From: Cymbidium sinense
Lineage: Eukaryota; Streptophyta; Magnoliopsida; Asparagales; Orchidaceae
Reading direction: 5' to 3'
Assembly (NCBI GenBank): GCA_021442155.1
Contig: CM038221.1
Coordinates: 148,357,601-148,421,600, forward strand
DNA: 64,000 nucleotides
Numbering within the stretch: position 1 is the first letter of the stretch; each line of letters begins with the position of its first letter. This document shows positions 24,423 through 36,898 of the stretch, in pieces. The translations under genes and the position numbers were made by a program. The notes under the pieces were generated by a model that worked only from the letters and a program-made list of their open reading frames with translations, ran no database searches and was not told the origin of the DNA.

Positions 24423-24800
24423 TTAAAATGCATAAAACCAAACATCTTGCGGAGAAGTTTTACAGCAGACTTGCATAGAGCAGACATGATTTTTCCAATT
24501 CGGACAAGCAGTTTTATTAGGCTGCTTCAATTGAAATCTGTAAACGAAGATTAATAAGGTTTGTCGGTTGTAAAATAAGGAACAGTAGTCAAGTCCACAG
24601 CTCATATAGTTTCCGCTTTGGTAGGATTCCATTTCCATGACTGTTCTCACTTAATTTCCTGCAGAGAACGCTGGCATTGTCCTCCTGATTCGTCTCTCCC
24701 ATCTCTTCTTCCCGGCCTTTCTCAAGTCAAGGTCTGCTAAACACTTCATCATCTCCTGGGCAGATTTTCTTGTCTTAGACGCTCTCAATGATTTCTCTTA
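24423..24800 (-). other. Unrecognised coding-like stretch
   Basis: The minus-strand reading at about 24,660-24,790 gives KSAQEMMKCLADLDLRK and KKRWERRIRRTMPAFSA, followed by a stop or splice point. A second frame, 24,423-24,650, begins MRTVMEMESYQSGNYMSCG. GC content is above the surroundings. I do not recognise a family. It may be an exon of a host gene whose other part is 13,000-13,263. Confidence 0.3.
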
Positions 24801-26396
24801 ACATTATTGAGTCTTGTTAATGAGTTTGTATGGGAATCTGATGAGGCTCGCAAATGCGAATCTGAAAATATTAAATTTATGTAATGAGATGAAGAATTTT
24901 ATAATTTGTACATGTAACTAGTCTAAAAATATTAATTTTATTCAATTAGATGGAGAAGTTTATAATTTTGCCCATTCTCAAAATAATTCTGACTTAAGAA
25001 TAATTTTGAGATGAATATTAACAAATAGTATTATATACACATCTTAAAATAAATTTAATTTTAACTTATTATAATCTCATATAATTAATATTTTTAGCTC
25101 ATATAATCTAATTATAAACTATATTTTATAATTTTATAATAATTTTAAATCATAAAATTTTTTTAAAATTTTTTTGTATTATTAGTTATATTCTTCTTAT
25201 AAATTATATTTATATTTATATATTAATATTATAAATTTTTTAAAAACATTTAATATGTACATATTAATTAATATTAATATTAATTAAGTTCATAAATTGC
25301 TTAAATTAATCTGTCATATAAATTTTAAAAAAAAATTATTTTGTACTTAGTATTTCAAAAATGAATAAAAAGAATCTTGATATTTTATTAACTTTGTAGT
25401 CATCAAATAATTTAATCTATAAATCTTGAATAAAATTAATTTATATATTTAATCTTAAGAAGGTGATTAAACTATAAATTATAGGTTATAATTTTTACAT
25501 TTTTATCTATAGATAATTTTCTCCTATAAATTTGTTGATTTTATCTAAGTAATTATTTGTATTTTTCTAAAATTAAAAATATTATATAATTTTATTTATT
25601 TAGTTACATTTATTATGATTATTATTTAATTATTATATTATTTTATTATTTAAAATATTATTTATCCTGAAAAAATGAGTTGGTTCCGCCCCTGATAAGA
25701 AGGATAATGGCAAAAACAAGCAATTTTCTAGAATTGAAAATTTGCATCTGTTCTTCCTCCAAGCTTCACTAGTTGTTCTCTGTTGTCGTATATAGTAATC
25801 TATCAGTTGAAAAAATATATCGAAAATATAAAGTTTTGTATATAGTAATCTATCAGTTGATAAAATAACCATCAGAAAGACTCTATAATGGAATAATCAC
25901 TGAGAATGGGTTTTTGTCAATAACCGTCAGTGTTAAATATATTAAAAATTTCTGAGTTCTGACTAATTTTTCAGTTGGAATTTCTAAAGGGTAGATTTAG
26001 GTTCAAATCAAACCTCATCTCTTACTAATAATCTAGTTGTCATTAAGGCTCATCATTATTGTTGACCCGTATTTACTTCACAACTCAAATTAACTGAATA
26101 TGATCAGATCGATGAGCTATAAATGAGATATTAAACGGACTGAGTTAATAATAATTTAAGTACTTTTAAATTTGCTCGAATATCATTTACTCATAAGACA
26201 AACATTGCAAACTAACTCAAAATCTTAAATTCATCCAAAAAAATAAACACTAATAATATTATTTGAGTCATTGTATAAAATAAATAAAAAATAAAAATGT
26301 TTAGGCAATGATGTGAATTTGATCGAGTGACCAATAAAAAAAAATTTAACAGTGAAGATTAAAATGCATGTTATTCATTCTGAAGTTTAAAATTAG

Positions 26397-26439
<43 letters not shown>

Positions 26440-27120
26440 TAATTGTTATAAAAGAAAAAAATTTCATCTAAGTGAGATAATAAACTATATATTTTAGTTC
26501 ATAATATCACTTAAATGAAAATTATATTTATAATTTCTGTTTCATCTTTTTTAATAAAATCAAGCAAAATAAGTAAAAAAAATGAATGATAATAATGGCC
26601 TAATTTGAACTCATAAGACCTCAATTCAAATAATATTTCTCCCATCAATTATGTTAGTCATTTTATCATTAAAAAAAAAGAAATTTTTTTTAAACAATTT
26701 AAAGATATAAGTAATTTGTTTTGAAATTGTGTAAACATATATGATATTGTTTCATTTCAAAAAAATCATATGATAAATATTAATAGGTTTGTATATACTA
26801 AATAAGTGTTATATAAGTATAAAATAAATACATAAATTCACTTCGGATCATCATCCGCCTAAATGTTATTAATTAAATAAAAAAATGTATATTTTGTTTT
26901 CTCATCCGTGCTAAGCCATTTATGCCCCTACCTCTCACCTCCCTCCTTAGCCAATAAAAATGCTCCATACCTCTTCCTCCATATTTCCTTCACGTGATGT
27001 CTATAATAAAAAATAATTTTGATATACAAAATAATAAATTGGTCAGCAAAAAAATATTACGTGCAGAGTCTCAACATAGCACATTTGAGTTTTTTAAAAG
27101 AAAGAAGACTATTTTGCTAG
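24800..27120. other. AT-rich intergenic sequence
   Basis: This segment is very AT-rich with no recognisable gene. It holds a (TA)n tract at 26,403-26,437. A less AT-rich stretch at 26,925-26,995 (cctctcacctccctcc) precedes the second 147-bp array and could be the outer part of another terminal arm. I found no inverted partner for it in the window. Confidence 0.5.
26403..26437. repeat. (TA)n microsatellite
   Basis: Uninterrupted alternating T and A for about 35 bp. Confidence 0.95.
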
Positions 27121-27124
27121 TTTT

Positions 27125-29960
27125 TGGAGTTATTTGGCATATGTACTATCTATACTCTCATGAGAGTATATCTCATTTTTTTCAAATTTTTTTAAGCTGA
27201 GGTCATTATATGTTAGATATCCTATCAGTAAGATGTTTGGAGATATTTTATGAAGATTTTTGTTTTATTTTCAGATACAGATTGTATCTCTCACGAGAGT
27301 ACACCTTATTTTTCAAAATTTTAACCGCATATGTGTATATCATATTATAAGATGTTTGGAGATGTTTCATAAGAATTTCGATTTTGTTAGTATGTGTTCT
27401 CTATACTCTTATTAGATTACACTTCATTTTTCAATTTTTTCAATAACAGGCTGTATATGTTTAGTATATTATATCAGTAAGATGTTTGGAGATGTTTCAA
27501 AGAATTTGGTAGTTTTGAGTTATTTTCAGATGTATGCTCAGACTCTCATGACGTACACCTTATTTTTCAAAATTTTAAATGGATATTATATGTTTAGTAT
27601 ATCAGATCAGATGAAGAATTTGCTAATTTTGTGTTGTATGTGTACTCTCAGATTTATGAGGGTATACCCCATTTTTTCAATTTTTTCAACTGTAGGACTT
27701 GTCATATATTTAATATATCCTATTGTATGATGTTTAGAGATCTTTCATAAAAAATTTACTAATTTTTGGGAATGTTTTGCATGTGTGGTATCTGTACTCT
27801 CATTAGGGTACACCCTATTTTTTAATTTTTTTAACTGTAAGGCTTATCATATATTTATTATATTCTATTGTAAGATGTTTGGAGATATTTTCTGAAGAAT
27901 TTGATGATTTTTGAAACTGTTTTGCATGTGTACTTTCTATACTCTCATGAGGGTACACCGTATTTTTTCAAAATTTTTAACTATGAGGCTTATCATATGT
28001 TTAGTGCATCATATTGTAAGATAGTTAGAGATGTTTCATGAAGAATTTTATAATTTTTAGGGCTATTTTATATTTGTACTCTCTGTACTCTCATGAGGGT
28101 ACACCCCATTTTTTCAAAATTTTAAACTTGAGGCTTATCATATATTTAGTTTGTCCTATTGTAAGATGTTTGGAGATATTTCATGAAGAATTCAATAATT
28201 TTTGGGGTTATTTTACATGTATATTCTTTGTACTCTCATGAGGGTACACCCCATTATTTCAATTTTTTCAACTGTAAGATTTGTCATATGCTTAATACAT
28301 CATATTGTATGATGTTTGGAGATGTTTCATGAAGAATTTGAGTATTTTTGGAGCTATTTTACATGTGTATTCTTTATACTCTCATGAGTGTACACCCCAT
28401 TTTTTCAAAATTTTTAACTGTGGGGCTTGTCATATCTTTAGTACATCCTACTATAAGGTGTTTGGAGATATGTCATGAAGAATTTGAGTATTTTTGGAGC
28501 TATTTTGCATGTGTACTCTCTGTACTCTCATGAGAGTATACCCTATTTTTTCAGTTTTTTTAACTGTGAGGCTTATCATATGTTTAGTATATCCTATTAT
28601 AAGATATTTGGAGATATTTCATGAATAAATTGGATATTTTTGGAGATGTTTTGCTTGTATACTCTCTGTACTCTCATGAGGGTACACCCTATTTGTTTAA
28701 TTATTTTAACTATGGGGCTTGTCATATGTTTAGTACATCCTATTGTAAGATGTTTGGAAATATTTCATGAAGAATTTGGGTATTTTTGGAACTATTTTGT
28801 ATGTGTACTCTCTATACTCTCATGAGGGTACACCCATTTTTTTAAAATTTTTAAATGTGGGATTTGTCATATGTTTACTATATTCCATTATAAAGATGGT
28901 TGGAGATATTTCATGAAGAATTTGGTGATTTTTAGAGTTATTTTGTATGTGTACTCTCTACTCTCATGAAGGTACACCCTATGTCTTCAATTTTTTCAAC
29001 CGGGCTATGTTTTAGTACATCCTATAAGCTATTTGGAGATGTTTCATGAAGAATTTAGATATTTTGAGCTATTTTGTATGTATACTCTCTCATTCTCATG
29101 AGAATACACCCCATTTTTTTCAAAAGTTTTAACTGAGGTCATATATGTTTACCATAACCTATTGTAAGATGTTTGGAGAAGTTTCATGAAGTATTTGAAG
29201 CTATTTTGCATGTGTACTCTCAGACTCATTACTACACATTTTTTTTTTAATTTTCAACCTGAGTCTTATCATATGTTTAGTATATCCTATTGTAAGATAT
29301 TTAGAGATGTTTCATAAAGAATTTGATAATTTTTGGAGCTATTTTGCATATGTACTCTCTCTACTCTCATGAGAGTACACTCTATTTTTTAAAATTTTCA
29401 GCTATGGGCTTGTCATATGTTTAGTAGATCCTATTGTAAGATGTTTGTAGACATTTCATGGAGAATTTGGGTATTTTTAGAGCTATTTTGCATGTGTACT
29501 CTCTGTACTCTCATGAGAGTACACCCTATTTTCTCAAATTTTTCAGTTATGGGGCTTATCATATGTTTAGTAGATCCTATTGTAAGTGTTTGGAGATATT
29601 TCATGAAGAATTTGCTGACTTTTTGGAACTATTTTGTATGTGTACTCTCTGTACTCTCATGATGGTACACTATATTTTTTTCAATTTTTTCAACTGTATG
29701 GCTTGTCATATATTTAGTATATCATATTATAAGCTGTTTGAAGATGTTTCATGAAGAATTTGGATATTTTTAGAGCTATTTTGCATGGGTACTTTCTATA
29801 CTCTCATGATAGTACACCCTATTTTTTTAGTTTTTTCAACTATGGGGCTTGTCATATGTTTACTATATCCTATTGTAAGATATTTGGAGATATTTTATGA
29901 AAAATTTGCTAATTTTTGGAGCTATTTTACATGTGTACTCTCTGGGCCTCCATTGTGTAG
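27125..29960 (+). repeat. Array 2: ~21 tandem units of ~146 bp (family 2)
   Basis: The anchor actctcatgagggtacacc or a variant recurs near 27,155, 27,290, 27,406, 27,543, 27,645, 27,796, 27,941, 28,086, 28,230, 28,378, 28,525, 28,670, 28,816, 28,960, 29,090, 29,220, 29,360, 29,505, 29,655 and 29,802. A partial unit closes the array at 29,935. Units also share cttgtcatatgtttagtat, gatgtttggagatatttcat and gaagaatttg. The tgtactctctgtact segment is shared with family 1, but the rest of the unit differs. ORFs of 60-98 codons here are repeat by-products. Confidence 0.95.
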
Positions 29961-30950
29961 ATAATGTTCTCATTAATTCACATTTCATTTTGAAGTTTAA
30001 AATGTTTGGGAAAAGGATAACTTCAGATGTCAACCAAAGATTAGCGGTGTTTGATACTATTTCACCGCCGCTTTCGATGAAGTACTTGTCATTTTAAGAA
30101 GGCTACATGTGCATCAATTCATTATAATGCATGGAATTCAACAAGATTCAGCTACCATCACTTCAATTATGTCCTGCTGGAATATAGAAAAGAAAACATT
30201 TCATTTTGGTGGCCAATGCATTCCTTTCACCCCCGATGAAGTTGCATTAATTGTAGGGATACCAAATAGAGGGGAGAAGGTCATATGACAGAAATCCCCA
30301 CTTTTCAAGTCCAACTCAGTTGATTTTAAGAATAAAATTTAGAAGTTGGATCGCTCGTTGACTGCAACACAATTTGTGCAGTTGTACATACCATTTTTTA
30401 CTTTAAAATCTTTTTTATATATCATAATTATAGAGTGGCGTCAGAATTGATAGCATACACCGACGACATAGAGAGATTTGTTGATTATAATTGACTAGAA
30501 GCCATCTGGAGCTTCCTGGTTTCACAGTTTGATGGTATTACATCCAAAATTTTGACACAAAAGGCACCCGGGTACATGAGTGGCTTTGTCACTCTTCTAA
30601 TGGTATATTTTACTTCTTCAGATTTATATTATTTTATGCATTAAAGCTAAGTTATGTAAATCTTCGTTGCATATATGGGTGGTAGAGCACATAGGAATCA
30701 TAAGGCCACCCATTCCTTCTGCAAAGCCACGTATGTTATGATGGCCAAAAATAAAGTTTACAGATGATTCCTTCAGTGGTTTGCAAGGACACCAAGTGAT
30801 GCGAAATAAATTGACTTCATTTACCTCAAAATATATTTATTCATATTAAAAATAATCATATTTTCTTATTGGTGTAACACATGTCTGGCATAGATTTATG
30901 CGTGGTGTCCCCCATACACATAATCAAAAATAAACACCACAAAGTACTAC
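29960..30950 (+). pseudogene. N-terminal fragment of an Ulp1-type transposon gene
   Basis: Plus-strand pieces read CWNIEKKTFHFGGQCIPFTP followed by DEVALIVGIPNRGEKV (about 30,170-30,290), then SELIAYTDDIERFVDYN and LEAIWSFLVSQFDGITSKIL (about 30,440-30,560), then YMSGFVTLLMVYF. The first block resembles the DUF1985/PMD-like N-terminal module found upstream of Ulp1 proteases in plant transposon proteins. The second matches 43,080-43,210 in the longer copy. Stops and frame changes occur throughout, and the frame ends where gypsy sequence begins near 30,975. It directly follows array 2, as expected if the array is part of the element's terminal arm. Confidence 0.65.
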
Positions 30951-30974
30951 TGCGAAGTATGTATAATTGTGTAG

Positions 30975-33900
30975 GAATCATATGACACTATCAAGTGAGC
31001 TATCCTTCTTGAGACGACTCTCTGTACCTATTTTCATAGGTGGATTCAAAGTGATAGTCTGAATCAGACTCACTTATTTTATACTTTGTCTTTCTTAAAA
31101 ACTTATAAGTTCCCTTAGGTTTGATAGGGATATCTTCTTCTTCTTCTGTGTCACTTCGCAAATAAGGAACTAGTCTTCTTAATTTAGATGTAAAATCAAA
31201 TGCTTTAGGGAGAGTCAACATTACTTTCTTTCTTTTTTCCTTTGTTCTTTCTCCTTCTGAAGTTGTTTTTTAGTTTCTGAAGTGGATGCCACTGCCTTAA
31301 GAGGCTATGCTACTTAGGCTCTTCAGGGATGAAATATTTTACGTCTTCATAAATCTTTATTTCATGGAAGGAGAATAGTTGTAGGTTGCCAGAAATTCTA
31401 AACTCTTCTCCATCTCTAGTACTTCACACCGATGCATAGTTGATGGGACCATACCGTACTTATGCAGCCATGACCGACCCAAAAGAGCTCAATGATATAT
31501 CATCATCGATCACATGAAACTTAGCTTCTGTATACAAATTTTGAAATCTGAGTGGGAGGATAAAAGAACGTAGACTTTTCTGCCCTTGCTCATTGAAACC
31601 ATGAACCATCAACTTATCCCTTCCAAAATATTGGATATCAAGTGATAATCCCCTTAGTGCTTTCAAACTCATAAGATTGATAGAAGAACCTAGATTAATC
31701 AGTATTTGATTGATCAAGATATCATCACTCTTTATGATAACATATAGAGGGCGATTGTGATCTATTGTTCCCAACATAAGATCTTCTTCAAAAAATGTGA
31801 TTATTGGGGGATCTTGAGTTTGCAATGATTCAGTCATACATTTTGCAACAAAATAAGTTTCATATCTCTCCAGGTCTTTAAGAGCATGTATTAAATTTTC
31901 TCAGAGATCTCTTAACATTAAGAGAGCCTAATACAAACTTAATTGTACAGGGATCTTTCTCAGATGTGATAGTATATTATAATCTATTTTTTCACTTGAT
32001 TTAAGTTTCCTTTTAGGATATTTGGGAATGATATCTTCGTTGATTTCAATTTATTTGCTTTTGTCTTTATTTGAATTTTTCTTCTTTGATGGTGGTGGCC
32101 ATACTTTACCACTCTTCAACTAAACTTGAATCACATTGTCTTGTTTAGACTCATTTGAAGAAGTAGTTTCTTTCAATTCACCTTTCATTCTAGAGGATTG
32201 GCCAAAAGAGCTAGAGTCACTTTTCAACTTCATACATTCCATACGTGATGTTGTTTCTCCATCAAGAAAACATAAGTCCTCATTTGAACTGTTATCTTTT
32301 TGTTGGGTCATTAGACAAAATTCAGATGTTAACTCCTCGAGCCCTTCTTTCTTTTACAAAAAATTCTGATGGGTTGGTCGAGTCTGTTTGAGTGTCATTG
32401 CCATTTTGGAGTGACTTATGTTGAAAAATATCCGATATCACATAAATGATTCGGCATGTCTCTATTGGGTAAAATTCACTATCATCTTCTTTATCCAGCT
32501 CAACAATATGGATTTTAGACATAAAGTCCTAACAAGCTTCTTGTCTGGTGATACTCTTCTAAATTATTAATAACCTTTTGAGTTGTAGTCCTCTTTTTTT
32601 CTTCTTTATTTTATTTGGTTTGATTGACTTCTTTGAGAGATCTCACGAAATTTGTGCCAGTTGCTTTTATCTTTGGGATGAATTAGTAGTATTGGGGAGT
32701 CTCTGAGTCAATGAAGTGGAGGTTGATGCATATAATCTTGACATTGCTTTACGATTAATCATTGGTTCGAGAGGTGATTTTCGCCTAACACCAGGAACTC
32801 CTTCAAGTTGCTTCAACATATTTATTATCTTTTTAGAGATTTTAGTCTCCTATTCTTCAATCTGAGCTGATTTTTCTTTCTTCTTGTCTTTAATGGATGA
32901 TACAGAAGAGGACATAATCATCCTTATAGACTCTCTTTTCAGGTTGACTAGAACACTATTAGATAATGTAAATTCACCTCATTGATATGTCTTTTCTAGC
33001 CAATCTTTGAAGACATAACAATCCTCAATAGAATGATTGATCACCCGATGATATGGATAATAATTTGTATTATTAACTTGACCAGCTTCTTCAGGCCTTT
33101 TACTTTCTGGTAATTGTAGACCAACTTTGATTACTTATCGAAATAGTTTGACCACACTATCCCTACTAAAAAAATATTCTTTATTCATCTTTTTTTAAGA
33201 GATGGCATTTTATCATCATCTCTTGTTACTTATTTTGGACACTCTCCACCACCTAGAAAAGTCTATGGCTTATCATTGCCTCCTAACACCATTTTTGGCT
33301 GTGGATTAGGATGAACAAATTTCTTTCTTTTATCAACAATATACATAGGTTGTTTTCCTTTATCTACATTATAGATCACCCATTTCTCACCACTTGAGTT
33401 ATATGAAGCAGCATGAGTTTCATTTTTTCTTGAGTTTGAAGGCTTATTTTTCTTTGATTTATCTGTGTAGATTTCGGACTTAGAGTGATTCAACTTTTTA
33501 AATTTGGTCACACTATCAATTAAGTCTTGGAATATTGTGATTGAGGTCATACATAAAAATAGTGTCATTTTATCATCCATATTGCCCATTAACACTTGGA
33601 TCACATGCTCTTCCTCTTGTTGTTTTCATTATTACCTTGATGACTTGTGAATTTTGTCGTCATCTTTTCTTCTTCTCTTTGCAAGGCCGGTGAATCATTA
33701 TTTTTTTGGTTCGACAAACCTTTTTATGAACATTATCTCCAGCTCAGCAAAAGTTTTGACAGAATCATTCGATAATTTTGCATACCACTCAAAAGCAGTT
33801 GAAATCAGGCTGTTGAAAAACTGGCAAAAAAGCAATGCATCATTCCCTCTAGTGTTTTCATAAGTGGCCTTAAATTGGGCTAAATGTTATTTTGGATTAC

Positions 33901-36003
33901 CATACCCACTGAAAGTATTAAATTTTGGTGTTGAGTAATCTTTTAGGTATGACACTTGATTATATTCTGCTGGATAAGGGCGACCTTTACTCACCAATTT
34001 TTTAGCTTGCTCTAAAGCTATAATTGTCCTAATATTTTTATTGATTATCATTTCCAGTTGACCATCTATTATTATTCTAGATGTAATGGCCATATTTTGA
34101 ATTATTGGTTGAAGAGGTAGCTAATTAACTTCACTTCGCTCTTCAGGTATAGCATGTACTGTAAGAGCTTGAGGTATCAAAGTGATTGGTGGTATATAGG
34201 TAGTATTATTAACTATTTATTGATTAGTAGGTAGAACTAGTGTTACATTTGATGTGATGTTTTTCTGTAACATATCTATCACAATATTCATTTGTGCTAT
34301 CATCTCATTTATCTTGGCACCAAGTTGTAAAATTTCCTTGTCTTAAGCTTCCATTTGACATTACATTTATTTTTGCTCTCTAGTTAGCACCATGACATCA
34401 ACAAATACATGCTCTTCTTCTTCCCTATTTCTTTTTGTTATTCTCCTCCTTGCTCATCTTTAGATGAAGAACTTGATTATCCTTCTCTTTTTGTGTTTGT
34501 AGGGACATTTATTGTTGGAGCTGAGCAACAGTGCTGATTATTAAAGTGTGTACCATGCTAATCCATTCCTGGTTCAACCATATAAACAACCTCAACTCCT
34601 ATGATCTCTTTTTCATTTTGATCGTCTTCATCTTCTTCCTCTTCAGTAGAGATTGAAAATCCATCTTCTACTCTCTTTAGTGAAGAGTCTCCTTCATAAA
34701 CATTGAATTTAGGTTCAGGTTCACTGGATTCATGTTGCTGATGGTATTGAGCAGAAAGTTCATCTATATGTCTCATCATATAGACGACTTCTACATCGTC
34801 ATCCTCTTCTTGCACATGAATTTCAGATCGATGCCTCCACTGAATCTCTAGTTTAGTGTGTGAAACAAATATTTCTTCCATTGGGGGACTACGATCAAAG
34901 TCAACTTTCTTTCGTGGGGGTGAATCTGATTGATGATAGGATCTCCTAGAGGATTCTCCATGGTGTCGACCATCATAAGTTTTATCACGAGCAACCCTTC
35001 TTTTAGGTATCCACTTCTGATGAGTTATTTTTGAGGTGGATCTCTGAATATATGCATCAGATATCACGCATCTCTCATTCTTCAAAGGAATTTCATCACG
35101 AGGCTTTGGCCTCCATATCTGCTTACCCTTTTGTCATGACCTTTTGACAACAGATTCTTGGACATGCGGTCCAAGTGTCATGAGCCGATGCTCACCACAT
35201 GAGGCATGCTTGGCTTGTTGACTAGTTATCATAAGAGTTGGCAACTTCCTTGGTGGAACCTCAGTATTTTCAATCATCACAAACCCTGAAATTTTCTTTT
35301 CATTAAGCCTCTTTCCTTGGCTACATTAAAAATATTGTGTATTTTAGCAGACAATATTTCAGGCTGTTTTCTCTGTGGTGTTGTGGCTCAATGTTGTTGA
35401 GCCCAGAAGGATTGTTTCACCTTGCCAGTAGAGCTATTCATTTTTACCCATTTTAAATTGTTAAAGATATTATGGGTAGAAATACTCACTTCTGGCGATA
35501 ATATTGCTTGTTCACTGGGTCGTTCAAGTAAGATCTGTTGAGTCCTCAACTCAGCATTTCTTCTTCTTCTTTGACTTATAGTTAATTTTCTTCATGATAA
35601 GGAAGGCTCACAATCATGTCTCCCATATACAAAAGTTTTAGTTGGAAAAATAGTTGTGCCTCGAGGCATCAAAGATATAGTTTGCTCAATGACGGTCCTC
35701 GTCATCACGGGGGTTTCAAGCTGACCTAGTCTTTCAAACATCGAAGATTTCTTGTAGTGGACCTCCTTAACAGAGGATGGTTGTTGCATGGATTGGTGAG
35801 CATGACATGCGTAAGCTTCGTAAAGCGAGGCCTTCCATGGCCTCTGGTGTTATGGAAAGGTACTTGAAGTTGTAGCTACTGATGGTGAAATTACCAAATT
35901 GAATGGTAGCTCCAACATCCCCTGTGTTGATGATGGAATTAGCTAAACGGATGTTTGCACTAGGCCCAAGCTGAACAATGAAATGAGTGTTTTGTAGATC
36001 CAT
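30975..36003 (-). pseudogene. Ty3/gypsy gag-protease polyprotein, degraded
   Basis: Read leftwards from the ATG at 36,003: an N-terminal region (35,767-36,003), charged linker sequence (34,558-35,085), gag capsid domain (33,620-34,093: RPYPAEYNQVSYLKDYSTPK, then FFNSLISTAFEWYAKLS), a gag C-terminal segment (33,263-33,604), NNTNYYPYHRVINHSIEDCY near 33,030, and the aspartic protease at 31,440-31,837 (DHNRPLYVIIKS, ILINLGSSINLMSL, KLMVHGFNEQGQKSL). WLHKYGMVPSTMHRCE follows after a frame change. The usual protease Asp-Leu/Thr-Gly-Ser is Asn-Leu-Gly-Ser here (codon at 31,694-31,696), so the active site is lost. Reverse transcriptase, RNase H and integrase are absent. The order and motifs fit Tat/Ogre-like gypsy elements. 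Multiple stops confirm inactivity. Confidence 0.87.
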
Positions 36004-36269
36004 TCTACATTAATTAAAGATGGGGATTTGTAATCAACAATTATTATTTTATCCCACACATTCAATATGCATAGGTACTACATAACAGGATAATGATGTA
36101 ATAAAAGAATACAATATATAATTATCATTCAACATAGAGCATTATACATTAATAATTTGAGTTTATTACTCATTTAAATCATAAATTTTTTTTATTCAAT
36201 TTGAATTTTCAAATATTTTATTGCTACTATAGCATATATATAACTAACCAAAGATGGACAAAAAAACTT

Positions 36270-36287
36270 GTCCCAAATAAGTCGCCA
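36270..36287 (-). other. Retrotransposon primer-binding site, copy B
   Basis: The minus-strand reading is tggcgacttatttgggac, aligned with agcgactctgctggggac at 233-250. Its TGGCGACT start fits the conserved gypsy primer-binding motif. It lies 267 bp upstream of the gag ATG. Confidence 0.65.
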
Positions 36288-36895
36288 AATGCGGCTCTAA
36301 AATTCACGTCGATGAAATGAGAGTATAGATTTAGTGTTGAACAAAATTTTTAAGGATGATTGGTTGTGGATAAATAAGACACGCCAAAGATTTCACCCTC
36401 ATTTGGTGAGGACTTTAGATCGATTCGTGTTTTCTATTACACTTATAGTTAATTACATCTCTCCAATCAAGAGAGAACTTGATTAAGGCTGCTCATAAAA
36501 CTAATTGCTTAGCATATAGTAACAAAAATTTGGGTTTGAAATTTAATGAAATTCATCATTTTCTTTATTCTTGGAGCATATGGTTGGGGGATTCATGACA
36601 CGCCCAATCAAGATCCTATGGTTACGTCATCCCGAGCTGTCATGATCTCTGGTCCACTTAGTCAAAGGAGGTGATCGACCCAACCGATAAGGATCCCTGG
36701 GTTGCATCGTTCAAGGAGACCTTATAGACTATTATTGATATTAGTCAAAGGCGACAATTTTATGTTCACTCTAGCTAACAACGGGCTTTATGCCCTATTA
36801 GGTATACCTTATGATCTACAACTCAAAGGGATAGAAAACCATTAGGGAACATATCTATGACCGAATATAAGAGCCTACTAGCCAAAACCACCGAT
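36288..36895 (-). mobile_element. Partial 5' LTR of gypsy copy B
   Basis: Aligned with copy A at 251-950: tgaggactttagatc (36,408 versus 373), tatagttaattac (36,445), gagagaacttgattaaggct and cttagtcaaaggaggtgat (36,657). Homology stops near 36,895, where copia-related sequence begins, so the LTR is truncated. Confidence 0.7.
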
Positions 36896-36898
36896 CGA

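Noticed and set aside
27125..29960. Regular spaced repeats as a CRISPR array
   Set aside because: Repeats are contiguous ~146-bp satellite units without unique spacers, in plant DNA beside transposon genes.
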